A stretch of DNA of 24,152 nt from a virus. The stretch lies in the IMG/VR virus record IMGVR_UViG_3300030044_000081, positions 1 through 24,152 of that record, one strand, 5' to 3'. The position numbers were made by a program, and so were the translations under genes. Positions 1 to 8,217 of this stretch are shown one piece after another (positions within the stretch are counted from its first letter, which is position 1; each line of letters starts with the position of its first letter). The notes below the pieces were generated by a model. That model was given only the letters and a program-made list of their open reading frames with translations, searched no databases and was not told the DNA's origin.

Positions 1-963
1 GCGAACTTTTCCAGGAACGGCGTCAGCGTCTCCAGGCTCTTGATCAGCGACACCTCGATGCCCTCGCCGGCTCGCTTCATGGAGACGATGAAGTCCTGCC
101 ACGCGCGGCCGGTTTCATCGTCCACGTTCAGTTTCTCGCGGTCGGCCTTGTAGGCGTCGATGGTCTTTGTCAGTTCCTCGGACGTGAGGGCGGACAGGCG
201 GCGCAGGTCTTCCATGCTCACAAGCTGGTCGAGCCCGCGCGCCTGCGCGCCCTGGAGCGTGCTGCCGCCCGCCTTGAACGCCTGCACGAGCTTGGGCAGG
301 ATTTCCGGGAGAATCTGGCCGGCGCTCTTGCCCTGCGTGTTCTCGCCGAGCGCGTTGAAAATCCACTGCTTCGAACGGTCGGACTGCGCGCTTGCAATGC
401 TGCCGAGCGCAGCTTCCGGGTCGATGTACTTGCCGAAATTGACGTTGGCCGCGCGAAGCTCGCCCGTGTTGATGCCCAGCCCCAGCGACTGCCGGCGCGC
501 GTTGGACGCCGAGCCCGCCAAGCCACCCAGGCCGAAGCCGGACGCGATGGCGCTGAACGCCGCCCACTTGGCCGCGCTGAACGCCGTACTGGCGACATTG
601 CGCGCCACGTCGCCCGTCCACTTGACGGCATCGCGCAAGTGCTGGATGTCCTCGGCGCGCTGCTTTTTCTTGCGCGCGCCTTCCTTTTCTTCGTCGGCGA
701 TTCGCTTTTTGCGCGCGTCGGTCTCGGCCTTGTCCTTCTTGGCCTTGTCGTCGCGCTCCGTCTTGGCCTTCTTGATCGCTTCGGCGTCGGCCTTGTCCGT
801 CTTGCGGCGCTCGGCAGCGAGCTTGCCTTCCTGCTGGACGGCCTCTTTCGTCGCCTCAAGCTGTTCTTCGGTGTTGACCTTGAACTTGGCAAATTCGGCG
901 GCGAACTTCTTCCAGTCCGCATCATCGATGCCGATCTTTACGACGGAGACTTTTTCGCTCATG
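1..963 (-). CDS. Tape-measure protein, N-terminal part (gene runs off the left edge)
   Basis: The frame is open from an ATG at 963 to base 1, giving 321 visible residues without a stop, so the gene's 3' end lies outside the window. Residues about 25-105 are an extremely Lys/Glu/Ala/Asp-rich heptad-like stretch that should form a long coiled coil. It is followed by a Gly/Ala-rich segment (about 125-150) that could be membrane-active, then mixed helical sequence. This composition, and its position directly after a frameshifted tail chaperone, is what is expected of a tape-measure protein, which sets tail length and threads the tube. The gene starts 11 nt after the end of the chaperone's -1 frame. 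The assignment rests on gene order and composition rather than a conserved motif. Confidence 0.85.
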
Positions 964-974
964 GCCTCATTGTC

Positions 975-1681
975 TCAGGGGATTGACCGCCGGGCCAGCG
1001 CCCGAATCAAGTGCCGCTGTCGGTACTGCTGCGCGTCCAGGAAGCCGGCCGAACTGGTTTCGGTCAAGTCCTTGAACCATGGCCCGGCCAGCAGGGTCAG
1101 ACAGTGACCGATACAGTGGGTTTCGTCGTAGGTTCGGCAGGCGTCAATGTCGGCAAGGAAGCGATGAACTCCGTATTGCTCCAGGAGCCAAAGCCCCAGC
1201 CGCGCGATTCCCCCACCATCGGAAGCAGACGCTCCGAGAGCGCCTTCGGTGCGGCCCTGACACTCGACGTAAAAAAAGTGATGCTGTTGAGCACCTCCGA
1301 GTAAGCGTCGTCATCGACGATGCCGTGCGCGTGCGCGGTGGCGAGCGTGGTCTCTTTCCAGCCGCCGCCGGCCGGGTCAGCGTAGACCACCGTCGTCAGG
1401 CGAATGAACTCGTTCACGAGGCCCAGGCGCACGCCCGAAGGGGTATCCCAGGTGCCAAGCCCCTTGGCTGCGGACATGAGCGCCGGATAGGCGATTTGCG
1501 GCCCGACCAGCGCCAAGTGCTGGGCATCGCTTTCCCCGTAGCACTTGGAGAAAACCGCGCCCAGTTCGGCATAGAACTGTTCGAATGTGACTTGCGCGAT
1601 GGGCAGGCAGTGGACGTGAACCACGCCGTACTTCTCGGACTCGACCTGGAAAGTCAGGTGCAGCTTGGAGTTGATCTTCAT
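975..1681 (-). CDS. Tail-assembly chaperone, -1 frameshift fusion (lambda GT-like)
   Basis: Translation of the zero frame for 137 codons, a -1 slip on T TTT TTT (1277-1271), then 98 more codons to a TGA at 977-975 gives a 235-aa fusion. The -1 frame has no usable ATG and is closed by a stop about a dozen codons before the slip, so it can only be reached by frameshifting. Its sequence looks genuinely coding, with aromatic, Cys and His residues (for example ETHCIGHCLTLL) and a basic QQYRQRHLIRALARR-like end. The fusion stops 11 nt before the tape-measure ATG. By analogy with lambda gpG/gpGT, a minor fraction of ribosomes would make this form and its T-like tail would contact tube subunits. Confidence 0.8.
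1097..1681 (-). CDS. Tail-assembly chaperone, zero-frame product (lambda G-like)
   Basis: The 194-aa reading frame starts at the ATG at 1681 and follows the tail tube gene. I do not recognise a named family from the residues alone. Its place between tail tube and tape measure, and the slippery heptamer plus long overlapping -1 frame near its end, identify it as the short form of a tail-assembly chaperone. This class binds the tape-measure protein and recruits tube subunits but is not part of the finished virion. The last 57 or so codons overlap the -1 frame, so the C-terminal tail after codon 137 may be under weaker constraint than the -1 reading. No strong Shine-Dalgarno is visible ahead of the ATG. 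Confidence 0.8.
   Translation of the reverse strand: MKINSKLHLTFQVESEKYGVVHVHCLPIAQVTFEQFYAELGAVFSKCYGESDAQHLALVGPQIAYPALMSAAKGLGTWDTPSGVRLGLVNEFIRLTTVVYADPAGGGWKETTLATAHAHGIVDDDAYSEVLNSITFFTSSVRAAPKALSERLLPMVGESRGWGFGSWSNTEFIASLPTLTPAEPTTKPTVSVTV
1271..1277 (-). other. Programmed -1 frameshift slippery heptamer
   Basis: Seven T residues on the minus strand sit in the register T|TTT|TTT relative to the chaperone frame: 1277 is the third base of a codon, followed by two TTT codons. That is a canonical X XXY YYZ slippery site. A -1 slip enters a frame open for 98 codons. Confidence 0.85.
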
Positions 1682-1697
1682 GTGCGTCCAGAATGAG

Positions 1698-1721
1698 AAA
1701 AGCCCCGCAGGGCAGGGCTTT
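1698..1721 (-). terminator. Terminator-like hairpin after the tail tube gene
   Basis: AAAGCCC (1699-1705) and GGGCTTT (1715-1721) form a 7-bp stem with a 9-nt loop; on the minus strand it is followed by only a short T run (TTTTCTC). It lies between the tail tube stop and the chaperone start, a common place for partial termination that lowers chaperone relative to tube expression. The T tract is weak, so read-through is expected. Confidence 0.55.
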
Positions 1722-1744
1722 CATTGTCGCGCGAAATGCCGGGC

Positions 1745-2185
1745 TCAGGCGGCAGTCCAGAGTTCGGAATTGACGTTGTAGATGCCGCGCAGTCGCAGGG
1801 TATACGTCGGGTCATTCCCGTCGAACGTCATGTTGGGAACGTTCTCGATGATGCAGCCCTCGATCTGGTACAGCGGCAGGAGCGCGCTGTCCGAAATCAC
1901 ATTGATCGATCCAACAGAGGTGTTCGTCTCGACCTGGGACTTGAACGCCGCGGCCAGTGCTTGCGTGCGCAGAATGTGGACTTCCACCACGGCCATGACG
2001 TAGGGCTCGGGCGAATCGACCGCGCCCGTCATCGTCGCGATCTTCTTGGACGCCACGCCTTCGAAGCCGACCGAAATGCCGCCCTTGGCGAGGAACGGCG
2101 AGGTGATCGACAGCGCGGGGTAGTCGGCGAAGATCACCGCACTGCGTAAAAGATTTAGCACACCCTGATTCAGAGGCACGGCCAT
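1745..2185 (-). CDS. Tail tube protein
   Basis: This 146-aa protein lies downstream of the tail sheath gene, separated from it by a homing endonuclease. It is predominantly beta-rich, with many Val/Ile/Thr and few charged runs, and its size matches the inner tube proteins of contractile phages, which form the hexameric conduit for DNA. The ATG at 2185 overlaps the TAA of the upstream endonuclease by one base (TAATG), so the two are translationally coupled. No single diagnostic motif is visible; the call rests on size, composition, the sheath/tube order and the following terminator-like hairpin. Confidence 0.8.
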   Translation of the reverse strand: MAVPLNQGVLNLLRSAVIFADYPALSITSPFLAKGGISVGFEGVASKKIATMTGAVDSPEPYVMAVVEVHILRTQALAAAFKSQVETNTSVGSINVISDSALLPLYQIEGCIIENVPNMTFDGNDPTYTLRLRGIYNVNSELWTAA

Positions 2186-2937
2186 TATTCGACTCCTTCT
2201 TTCGTGTGTTCCGACACCGATGCAATCAGCGCCTTAGTTTCCCGCTCGGCTGCGCGTCTTGCTTGTTGCGCGGCCTTCATGCTTGCCTTGGCCTCATCGC
2301 TGTATTTTCGACCAAGCGCAGATTGTCTGCGCTTCTCAATCTCTTCGGGGGACTGCTTTCTGCCGACGTGAATCGCAAGCAGTTTCGCCTGATGCTCCGG
2401 TGTCATCGGGATTGGCTTGCGCTTCAATCCAGCGACTCGACACTTCTCTCTTGACTCAGCCGTATGGCCCCTAAGGTCAGTCCGGGCTTTCTGTGCGGCA
2501 GACATATTGGCCCGAGCCTCATCAGTCCACACCCTCGGCTTGCGCGTTTTTGCGGCAGCGCTCATGCGCGCCTTCTGTTCATCGGTCATCAGCTTGCCAC
2601 GTCGAGCCGCGCCGATCTTCTTGCGCACCTCATCGCATCCGCTGACGCCATCTCCGCCCGCCGTCAGGTTATATCCGTGCGGTGCCATTGATCCAGCCTG
2701 GGCAATCAGGGTTCGCTCCAGTTCAGCCAGTTCAGCGCGATCCTTGATGATCGGGGCCGCGATTTCCTCGATCACGAAGTTCTCGATCCCGTGCTTCCGC
2801 ATGGCGGCGTGAAGGGCGAATCCACCACCATGCCGGAATTTCGCCACATGGATTGCCCATCGCTCAGCGAGCGTCATTGTGGTCAGGCCAATGTAGACCT
2901 TACCCGTGATGACATTCGTGACCTGATAGCACAACAT
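2185..2937 (-). CDS. GIY-YIG homing endonuclease with NUMOD3 repeats (1)
   Basis: The 250-aa protein has an N-terminal GIY-YIG fold: CYQVTN at residues 3-8 in place of the GIY strand, KVYIG at 13-17, the catalytic-type Arg in AERW (26), a glutamate in the AELERTLI helix (about 73-75) and the closing YNLTAGG at 90-96. Residues 100-240 are a string of basic NUMOD3-like helical repeats (patterns such as TDEQKARMSAA, SPEEIEKRRQSALGRKYS, SDEAKASMKAA), which bind DNA in homing enzymes. It is a free-standing mobile gene inserted exactly between tail sheath (3-nt gap) and tail tube (1-nt overlap), leaving both intact. It probably cleaves the same junction in related phages that lack it. Confidence 0.93.
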   Translation of the reverse strand: MLCYQVTNVITGKVYIGLTTMTLAERWAIHVAKFRHGGGFALHAAMRKHGIENFVIEEIAAPIIKDRAELAELERTLIAQAGSMAPHGYNLTAGGDGVSGCDEVRKKIGAARRGKLMTDEQKARMSAAAKTRKPRVWTDEARANMSAAQKARTDLRGHTAESREKCRVAGLKRKPIPMTPEHQAKLLAIHVGRKQSPEEIEKRRQSALGRKYSDEAKASMKAAQQARRAAERETKALIASVSEHTKEGVE

Positions 2938-2940
2938 GCG

Positions 2941-4254
2941 TCAGCCGTTCGCGATGTTGGAGACGGTCAGGTTGACCACGATCTGGTCGAACCCGCGCGC
3001 CGGGGTGAACGTCAGCGCCAGGCCGGCGTACTTTCCGATGGCGTAATCGCCCGGTTCCTGCACCACGTAGGTGGAGAACGGAATCGCGGTGACGGTCGGC
3101 GGCGGCGAGTTCAGCACCATGCCGAAGGCGATGCCGTTGTTGACCACCTGTTGCGAGACCTTCTGCAACTGGTTGATGCCGGCCTGGTTGTAGTACAGCG
3201 GATTCGTCGGGCTGTTCGACCCGTTGATGACCGCGGCCGACAGCGCCATGTCCTGGTTGATGATCATCCAGTCCACGGAGTACCAGAAGTTCCACGGGTT
3301 CAGGTCGCCGTACACGCCGTTGACAATCAGCGTGTTCGAGATGCCGCCCTCGGCGCCCGTGCCCACCCAGTTCAGGCCAGCGGCCTTGTAGGTGGTCGCG
3401 TTGGAAGGCGACAGCGTGTAGGGCGTGACGCCGAACAGGTAGCGGTATTCCAGCGGCGCCACGAGGTTGACCGGGCCGGGATCGGCCGACAACTGGGCGT
3501 AGAGCATCGCCGCGGCGCTGAACTCCGTGGTCGGCGCGCTCGGGGACTGGAGCACGAGGTACGCGGCCTTCGTCGGGATCGTCGCCCAGGCCGAATAGGT
3601 CGCCGCCGTCGTCGTGACCAGGAAGTAGGTCGCCGAGGTCGGCGAATCGTACTGGCGGAACAGCGTCGGCGCCGTGGTCTCCGTGTCCCACGTCATCGGC
3701 ACGAGGTAGGCGTAGAACTGCTTGGCCGGGTTCGTCAGGTACGTCGAGAGCGCCGTGACGCCAGCCGCCGGGGTGCCGGCGCCCAGTTCCAGGACGTAGA
3801 CCGCCTGCGTGTTGCCCTGCGCGAAGAACGTGTCGCCCATCGCGGTGAGTTCGCTCACCGAGTCAAGCTGGAACGTGCCGAGCGTGGTTTCCGAGCCGGG
3901 GTTCGACGCGAGCGGGTAGGTGAACGTGGTGGCGTTCACTTCCGTGCAGGCAAACGTGCCGTTGTAGCCACTCGGGACGACGCCGGAGATTTGCCCCTGA
4001 ACGGCGCCGCCGGCCGGGATGCCGTGCGCCGCTGCGGTCACGACGGTGACGACGCTGGACGTCCAGGAGATGGACGAAATGGCAATCGGCGCCTTCAGCA
4101 GAGCGGTCAGGTCGGCATTCTGCGTCAGCAGCGCCGAAGTGCCCGCCGCCAGCGTCGTGCCGCCCTGCGAGATCAGCGCGCCAGTGCGCTGGAGTTGGCT
4201 GGGTGCCGAAGCCACAGCCTCACTCACGTTGACGATGACGATGGACGTGCTCAT
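2941..4254 (-). CDS. Contractile tail sheath protein
   Basis: The 437-aa protein starts MSTSIVIVNVSEAV, a beta strand typical of the N-terminal linker arm of sheath subunits, and is followed by the tail tube gene. Residues about 60-128 form a beta-rich insertion of the HGIPAG...SGYNGT...TFTYPL type, a module found in many phage virion proteins and probably surface-exposed. The C-terminal third is Gln/Asn/Ile-rich with the regular strand pattern of the sheath core that contacts the tube. The ATG at 4254 follows a short GAGGG element. Sheath polymerises around the tube and contracts at infection; its presence identifies the phage as a myovirus. Confidence 0.85.
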   Translation of the reverse strand: MSTSIVIVNVSEAVASAPSQLQRTGALISQGGTTLAAGTSALLTQNADLTALLKAPIAISSISWTSSVVTVVTAAAHGIPAGGAVQGQISGVVPSGYNGTFACTEVNATTFTYPLASNPGSETTLGTFQLDSVSELTAMGDTFFAQGNTQAVYVLELGAGTPAAGVTALSTYLTNPAKQFYAYLVPMTWDTETTAPTLFRQYDSPTSATYFLVTTTAATYSAWATIPTKAAYLVLQSPSAPTTEFSAAAMLYAQLSADPGPVNLVAPLEYRYLFGVTPYTLSPSNATTYKAAGLNWVGTGAEGGISNTLIVNGVYGDLNPWNFWYSVDWMIINQDMALSAAVINGSNSPTNPLYYNQAGINQLQKVSQQVVNNGIAFGMVLNSPPPTVTAIPFSTYVVQEPGDYAIGKYAGLALTFTPARGFDQIVVNLTVSNIANG

Positions 4255-4269
4255 GGGCTAGGCCCTCGC

Positions 4270-4650
4270 TTACTGGTAGCTCAGGGAAATCACGCCCGCC
4301 GTGCCGACAAGCAGGCACAGGCCATTCGTGAGCGGGAAATCGACGTCGTAGATGCCGGCCGTCTGCGGGATGGAGAACACGAGGTTCGAGGCCGCGGCGG
4401 CGCCCGAGGTGGCCGAATCGTAGATCGCGCTGGTCGCGCTCGCGGCGGTGTTGACGATCACCTTGTTGATCCGGCGGGCCGTGGCCGATACCAGCTTGAC
4501 CGCCGCCGCCGTGTTGTTCAGCGATGACTTGTTGCCCTGGCCGATCAGCAGCGCGCCGACGGTATCGGTCACCAGCGGGGCTTGGATGTTGCCGGTGTTG
4601 CTCGCATTGGGCTTGACCGCTGCGGATACGAGAAGGGCGTTTTGACCCAT
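4270..4650 (-). CDS. Small virion protein of unknown function, upstream of sheath
   Basis: The 126-aa protein is rich in Ala, Ser, Thr, Val and Asn with alternating hydrophobic residues, suggesting an all-beta fold. It has no Cys except one near the end (GLCLLVG) and no recognisable catalytic motif. The ATG at 4650 is preceded by a GAAGGAA Shine-Dalgarno. It sits between the neck gene at 5689 and the sheath, so a structural role such as a neck, collar or decoration subunit is likely, but I do not recognise the family. Confidence 0.7.
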   Translation of the reverse strand: MGQNALLVSAAVKPNASNTGNIQAPLVTDTVGALLIGQGNKSSLNNTAAAVKLVSATARRINKVIVNTAASATSAIYDSATSGAAAASNLVFSIPQTAGIYDVDFPLTNGLCLLVGTAGVISLSYQ

Positions 4651-4705
4651 GATTCGGTTCCTTCAATGAGGTGGTTACGCTGCGTTTCCGCGCGACAGGG
4701 CCATT

Positions 4706-5689
4706 CTACGGGCCACCGGCCTGCACCACAATGCTGCCGGTAATTTGGCTCTGCGTGGTCAGCGTGATGAACGCCGAGGCGATGAGTTCGCGAGCGATGG
4801 CGCGCGAGCGCTGCTGAAGGTAGTTCACGTCCACGGTCATCGTCTTTTGCTGCGCGATGACGGCCAATTCAGGCTGCGTTTTCTTCTGATCGACAGGCAC
4901 GATGGACGTCATCGTTCCATAGGGCGCGTCATCGGGCATGGAGTTGTCCAGGATCGCCTTCTGGAAGTCCAGCGCCTGGTCGCTGCGGCAACCCCAGAGC
5001 GTGAACGTCACCGTCTCTTTGCAGAGCTGCGCCTGGGATGAATTCGATTGCACCAGCGGCGCCATCGTCATCGCCTGCGTGCCGGTGATGTCCGCCGTGA
5101 CGTAGGGCGGCACCAGGTTCATGGGCGACAGGTCGGCCGGGTAGACCGGCAGGCCGCTCGTGCTCATCGCCATCCAAATGGGCAGCGAGTTCGATACGAT
5201 GGGCAGCGTGCCCACAATCGACGGGTCGCTGATGACCTGCGTGGCCTCGTAGGGCAGCACGGCAACGCCGACATAGTGCCAAATGTCGGCCGCCTCGTAG
5301 CGGTTGGTCTGTGACGAGAACGCGGCCAGCGAGCCATTGGGCAGCGTCAGCATGAACAGCGAATCCGCCGCCATGTCCGAGAACTCAAGAATCTGCGTCT
5401 CGGACGTGAACACCACGGTCTGCCGCGCGATGGTGCTGTCAGGGTTTTGCTCTACGCGCTGGGCGACGTGCAGGCTTCCGTTGGCCTGAAACGTCATGTT
5501 GTTGTCGATCACGTCCGGATTGATCGCGCTGCCCAGGCACCAAAACACATAGCCATCGACCGGCAGGATCAGGCGTTGGTAGAGCGTGAACGTGTAAAGC
5601 TGCGCCCGCGAAAGCTGATCGACGCCAGCTTGCAGGACAGCGCCCATGCCAGCGCCCGCGGCGGTTGCGGCTTCGGCGAGCGTGCTCAT
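4706..5689 (-). CDS. Neck/tail-completion structural protein
   Basis: This 327-aa protein begins with an Ala/Gly-rich helix and then a strand-rich region containing LYQRLILPVDGYVFWCLG (about 37-54), a pattern I associate loosely with large neck or tail-terminator-type proteins of myoviruses. The central part has many Ser/Thr/Pro and hydrophobic strand motifs. A long C-terminal helix (LQQRSRAIARELIASAF) precedes a final strand. Its ATG overlaps the stop of the 139-aa gene by four bases (ATGA), so the two are co-translated. It lies between the connector genes and the sheath, which fits a joint between head and tail. The exact role is not established by sequence. Confidence 0.65.
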   Translation of the reverse strand: MSTLAEAATAAGAGMGAVLQAGVDQLSRAQLYTFTLYQRLILPVDGYVFWCLGSAINPDVIDNNMTFQANGSLHVAQRVEQNPDSTIARQTVVFTSETQILEFSDMAADSLFMLTLPNGSLAAFSSQTNRYEAADIWHYVGVAVLPYEATQVISDPSIVGTLPIVSNSLPIWMAMSTSGLPVYPADLSPMNLVPPYVTADITGTQAMTMAPLVQSNSSQAQLCKETVTFTLWGCRSDQALDFQKAILDNSMPDDAPYGTMTSIVPVDQKKTQPELAVIAQQKTMTVDVNYLQQRSRAIARELIASAFITLTTQSQITGSIVVQAGGP

Positions 5690-6105
5690 TTTTCCATCCA
5701 GGCCAGCAGCGAGTTACGCAGCATCATCGTGTCCTCGAAAGACGGCCGGCGCGCGCCCTTCTGGAACGCGCTCTTGCGGTGGTTGATGCCCTTGAGCGCA
5801 GCTTGCGTGGGCACGCCGATCATGCCGATTTTCTCCGCGGCGCCCGTGTCCAGGAAGCTCTTGAACAGCGCCGCGATTTCCTCGCAGCCATCGGCATACG
5901 GATTCTCCGGGGCGTGGCCGGTGTTGAGCAGGTCGCTCATCGCCGAGTCGATGCTCCGCGCCAGGATGTCCGCAATCTGGTCGGCATTCGATTCGTAGAA
6001 CCCGCGAAACAGGTCGTATTTCGATTCCAGGATTTGCGCAAGGTCGCCCGTCGTGATGCGGCTGTCCAGGTGAGGGGCGTCGATGACGCCGAGGTTGAGT
6101 TCCAC
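5686..6105 (-). CDS. Head-tail joining/neck protein
   Basis: The 139-aa, mainly helical, mildly acidic protein ends in the basic stretch NHRKSAFQKGARRPSFED followed by a hydrophobic helix (MMLRNSLLAWMEK). It is the same size and in the same position as the gp10-like or virion-morphogenesis neck proteins of many tailed phages, although no clear signature is visible. It overlaps the downstream 327-aa gene by ATGA and follows the 150-aa connector gene with no gap. Confidence 0.6.
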   Translation of the reverse strand: MELNLGVIDAPHLDSRITTGDLAQILESKYDLFRGFYESNADQIADILARSIDSAMSDLLNTGHAPENPYADGCEEIAALFKSFLDTGAAEKIGMIGVPTQAALKGINHRKSAFQKGARRPSFEDTMMLRNSLLAWMEK

Positions 6106-6558
6106 CTATGACAAGCCCCACGAGGACGGACCAAGCTCGCCCATGATCGCAATTGCGCGCCGGCCGAATGGGTCGGCCATCGTCTGCAGGTCAAACAGAC
6201 TCAGGTTCGCCAGTTGCGTGCCCACCGTCAGCCCCGTGGACGTGCCGTTGTCGCTCGTGTTGGTCACGACACCCGGGACAAGGTTGTTCACCTTGTACGT
6301 CGAGCGCAGAGTGGTGAAGAACGTTTGCCCATCCTGATCCGGCTGGTAGTTGACCAGCATCGACACGCCCAGGTTGTAGACGCAGGCCGTGTACAGCAGG
6401 CCGCTCATGCACTGCATCGACAGCGGCACCCACTCCAGCGAATAGGTCAGCGCGTCCTGGAACCCAGGATCGCCATCGGGCATCGCGTCCGTGGTGATGC
6501 CCGCGACGTTGCGGCAAAACGTCGTGAAGCCGGACAAGCTGGGTGTCGTGTCGGGCAT
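6106..6558 (-). CDS. Head-tail connector/adaptor (DUF4054-like)
   Basis: The 150-aa protein follows the major capsid and 167-aa genes. Its order is FxxFCRNVAGI, an Asp/Pro-rich loop (PDGDPGFQDALTYSLEW), then helices with small residues (SGLLYTACVYNLGVSMLVNY), ending DPFGRRAIAIMGELG. The helical-bundle pattern with a conserved-looking alanine/leucine helix pair resembles DUF4054 head-tail adaptors. Assignment is by pattern and gene order; I cannot exclude a different neck protein. Confidence 0.55.
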   Translation of the reverse strand: MPDTTPSLSGFTTFCRNVAGITTDAMPDGDPGFQDALTYSLEWVPLSMQCMSGLLYTACVYNLGVSMLVNYQPDQDGQTFFTTLRSTYKVNNLVPGVVTNTSDNGTSTGLTVGTQLANLSLFDLQTMADPFGRRAIAIMGELGPSSWGLS

Positions 6559-6560
6559 GC

Positions 6561-7064
6561 TCAGTTCCGGCGAGCGTTCTTGCGCGGCTTCATGCCTTCG
6601 CGGTTGACCTGGATCGTGTTCTTTTGCAGGTCATCGGCATCGACGCCGGGCCGCGGCTGCTCGATCACGGACACCTCGAAGTTCGAGGCGCTGGCGCCGG
6701 CCGCTTGCGCCTCCTTGGCCGCGACGGCATCGCCGCCAATGGCCGCAGCCGTGCGGTGTTCGAGCGCGCGGGCGATGGCGTTGGAGTCAATCTCCGACAG
6801 GCCGGCGCGGATGTCCTCCAGCGGGATGACCTTCTCGGAGTAGATCAGCCCGGAGAAATGGCGGTCGCCATGCACCTTGGCCGGCTTGACGGCGCCGTAG
6901 GCAACCAGCTGCTTGATGACGGCCGTCTCCTGCTCCGGGGCCTCGTGCGGAATCTTGTATTGCGTGCCGGCCGGGATGATGCGGTCATAGACCCGTTCAT
7001 CGCCCGGCAGGCGATAGTTCAGGTGGTGCGGGCGCGGCGTGGCGTTGCAGACGTACAGGCTCAT
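6561..7064 (-). CDS. Uncharacterised head-region protein
   Basis: The 167-aa protein lies directly downstream of the major capsid gene and its terminator. Residues 1-60 form strands (LYVCNATPRPHHLNYRLPG... ERVYDRIIPAGTQYKI), followed by a helix (EQETAVIKQLVAYGAV), an Ala-rich linker (about 105-130) and a basic tail (MKPRKNARRN). I do not recognise a named family; small proteins here are often capsid accessory or head-completion proteins. The ATG at 7064 is preceded by GTGAGACAACGCC, one of several similar pre-start motifs in this genome. Confidence 0.65.
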   Translation of the reverse strand: MSLYVCNATPRPHHLNYRLPGDERVYDRIIPAGTQYKIPHEAPEQETAVIKQLVAYGAVKPAKVHGDRHFSGLIYSEKVIPLEDIRAGLSEIDSNAIARALEHRTAAAIGGDAVAAKEAQAAGASASNFEVSVIEQPRPGVDADDLQKNTIQVNREGMKPRKNARRN

Positions 7065-7118
7065 GGCGTTGTCTCACTCATGGGTTTCGGGGCCTCAATC
7101 GTACAGCAGAGCGGATGT

Positions 7119-7147
7119 AAAAACGCCCCCGGTTTTGGCCGGGGGCG
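7119..7147 (-). terminator. Strong Rho-independent terminator after the major capsid gene
   Basis: CGCCCCCGG (7124-7132) and CCGGGGGCG (7139-7147) form a perfect 9-bp GC stem with a 6-nt loop; on the minus strand it is followed directly by five T residues (7123-7119). It lies between the capsid stop (7183) and the next gene (7064), and would limit expression of downstream genes relative to capsid. Confidence 0.93.
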
Positions 7148-7182
7148 CGAACCCGTCATGCAACTGACGAGGGAGACAACGA

Positions 7183-8205
7183 TCAGAACGCGGCCGAGAG
7201 AATCGTGCAGGTTTCGGGGCGGATCACCCAGCCCGGGGTGACGCGCATTTCCGAGAGGACGTCCACGGCGCCGCCCGGCAGCGGCACGGTGATTTCCTTG
7301 GGGGCCACCATGTCGCACAGCTGCACCGTCGCGGCGGTCATGCCCGGCGACAGGTCGGCGAACACGTTCGTGTTGATGCGCGAGCGCACGGCCGGCTTCT
7401 TCAGCTCAGGCATGTTGATGATGATCGCGTCGGTATTGCCGCCGCTGCCCGCGTTGATCAGCGTGTCGTCCACCGTGAACGTGATCTGGTCGCCGTTGCG
7501 CTCCAGGATGTTCTCGATGACGCCGGCCGTGGTTTCGACGCCCGCGCCGTTGCGCTGGAACTGCGTCAGCTGCACGATGCCCTGGTATTCCCAGGTCGCC
7601 ACGGCGCGTTGCGGCGCCATGATGTTGATGCGCACCGGCTGGCCGATCTGGTTCGTGCGCACCTTCAGCGCCGAAATCAGCGAGATGAGGTACAGCGCCA
7701 TCTGGCCGTTGTCGTAGGTCGAGACCGACGTGTTGCCGAACGAGTCGGCCGGCAGGTTGGCGGTGGTCGCCCCCACGGTGTTCAGGATGCCCTCGCCCGA
7801 ACCACCCATGCCGAACAGCGCCGCCGTGCGGACTTGCTGGAAGATGGCTTGGCGCATCGCCAGGCGTTGCGCGTCGGCCAGCGAGACGCCCCAGACGCCC
7901 GCTTGCTGGATGTCGTGGTGGTCGTACTCGGCGCGGGCGCGCATGAGGTAGGTCGGCGTCGAGCGCATCGACGCAGCCACGGTCTGGCTGGGCAGCATGT
8001 TGTAGGCCGTCTGACCTGCCGCGATCTGCGTGAGGACTTCGAGGCCCTTGACGTAGACCTGCAGGTCGCCCTGCCCCAGGCGCGGCATGATGTCGCCACC
8101 AGCCAGGGATTCCGTGAAGCCCGAGACCTGCTGGTACTGGAGCACCAGTTCAGGCATCGTGAACGAGGGATGAGCCTGGATGTAGGCCGGGAAGATGCTT
8201 GCCAT
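7183..8205 (-). CDS. Major capsid protein
   Basis: The 340-aa protein has the length and order of an HK97-fold major capsid protein of the DUF2184 type. It has an N-terminal arm, a segment ADAQRLAMRQAIFQQ...ALFGMGGSGEGILN matching the spine-helix/loop region, a P-domain with PVRINIMAPQRAVATW, and a C-terminal beta region ending in VTPGWVIRPETC. It follows a decoration-type protein and a protease/scaffold gene and is followed by the strongest terminator in the window, consistent with the most abundant virion protein. The ATG at 8205 has a TAAGGAACAG Shine-Dalgarno region upstream. Confidence 0.88.
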   Translation of the reverse strand: MASIFPAYIQAHPSFTMPELVLQYQQVSGFTESLAGGDIMPRLGQGDLQVYVKGLEVLTQIAAGQTAYNMLPSQTVAASMRSTPTYLMRARAEYDHHDIQQAGVWGVSLADAQRLAMRQAIFQQVRTAALFGMGGSGEGILNTVGATTANLPADSFGNTSVSTYDNGQMALYLISLISALKVRTNQIGQPVRINIMAPQRAVATWEYQGIVQLTQFQRNGAGVETTAGVIENILERNGDQITFTVDDTLINAGSGGNTDAIIINMPELKKPAVRSRINTNVFADLSPGMTAATVQLCDMVAPKEITVPLPGGAVDVLSEMRVTPGWVIRPETCTILSAAF

Positions 8206-8217
8206 GGTGGCTGTTCC

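Noticed and set aside
2791-4527. 578-codon open frame on the plus strand
   Set aside because: It is antisense to the sheath gene, extremely Arg/Gly/His-rich and has no phage-like domain; long antisense frames are expected in GC-rich DNA.
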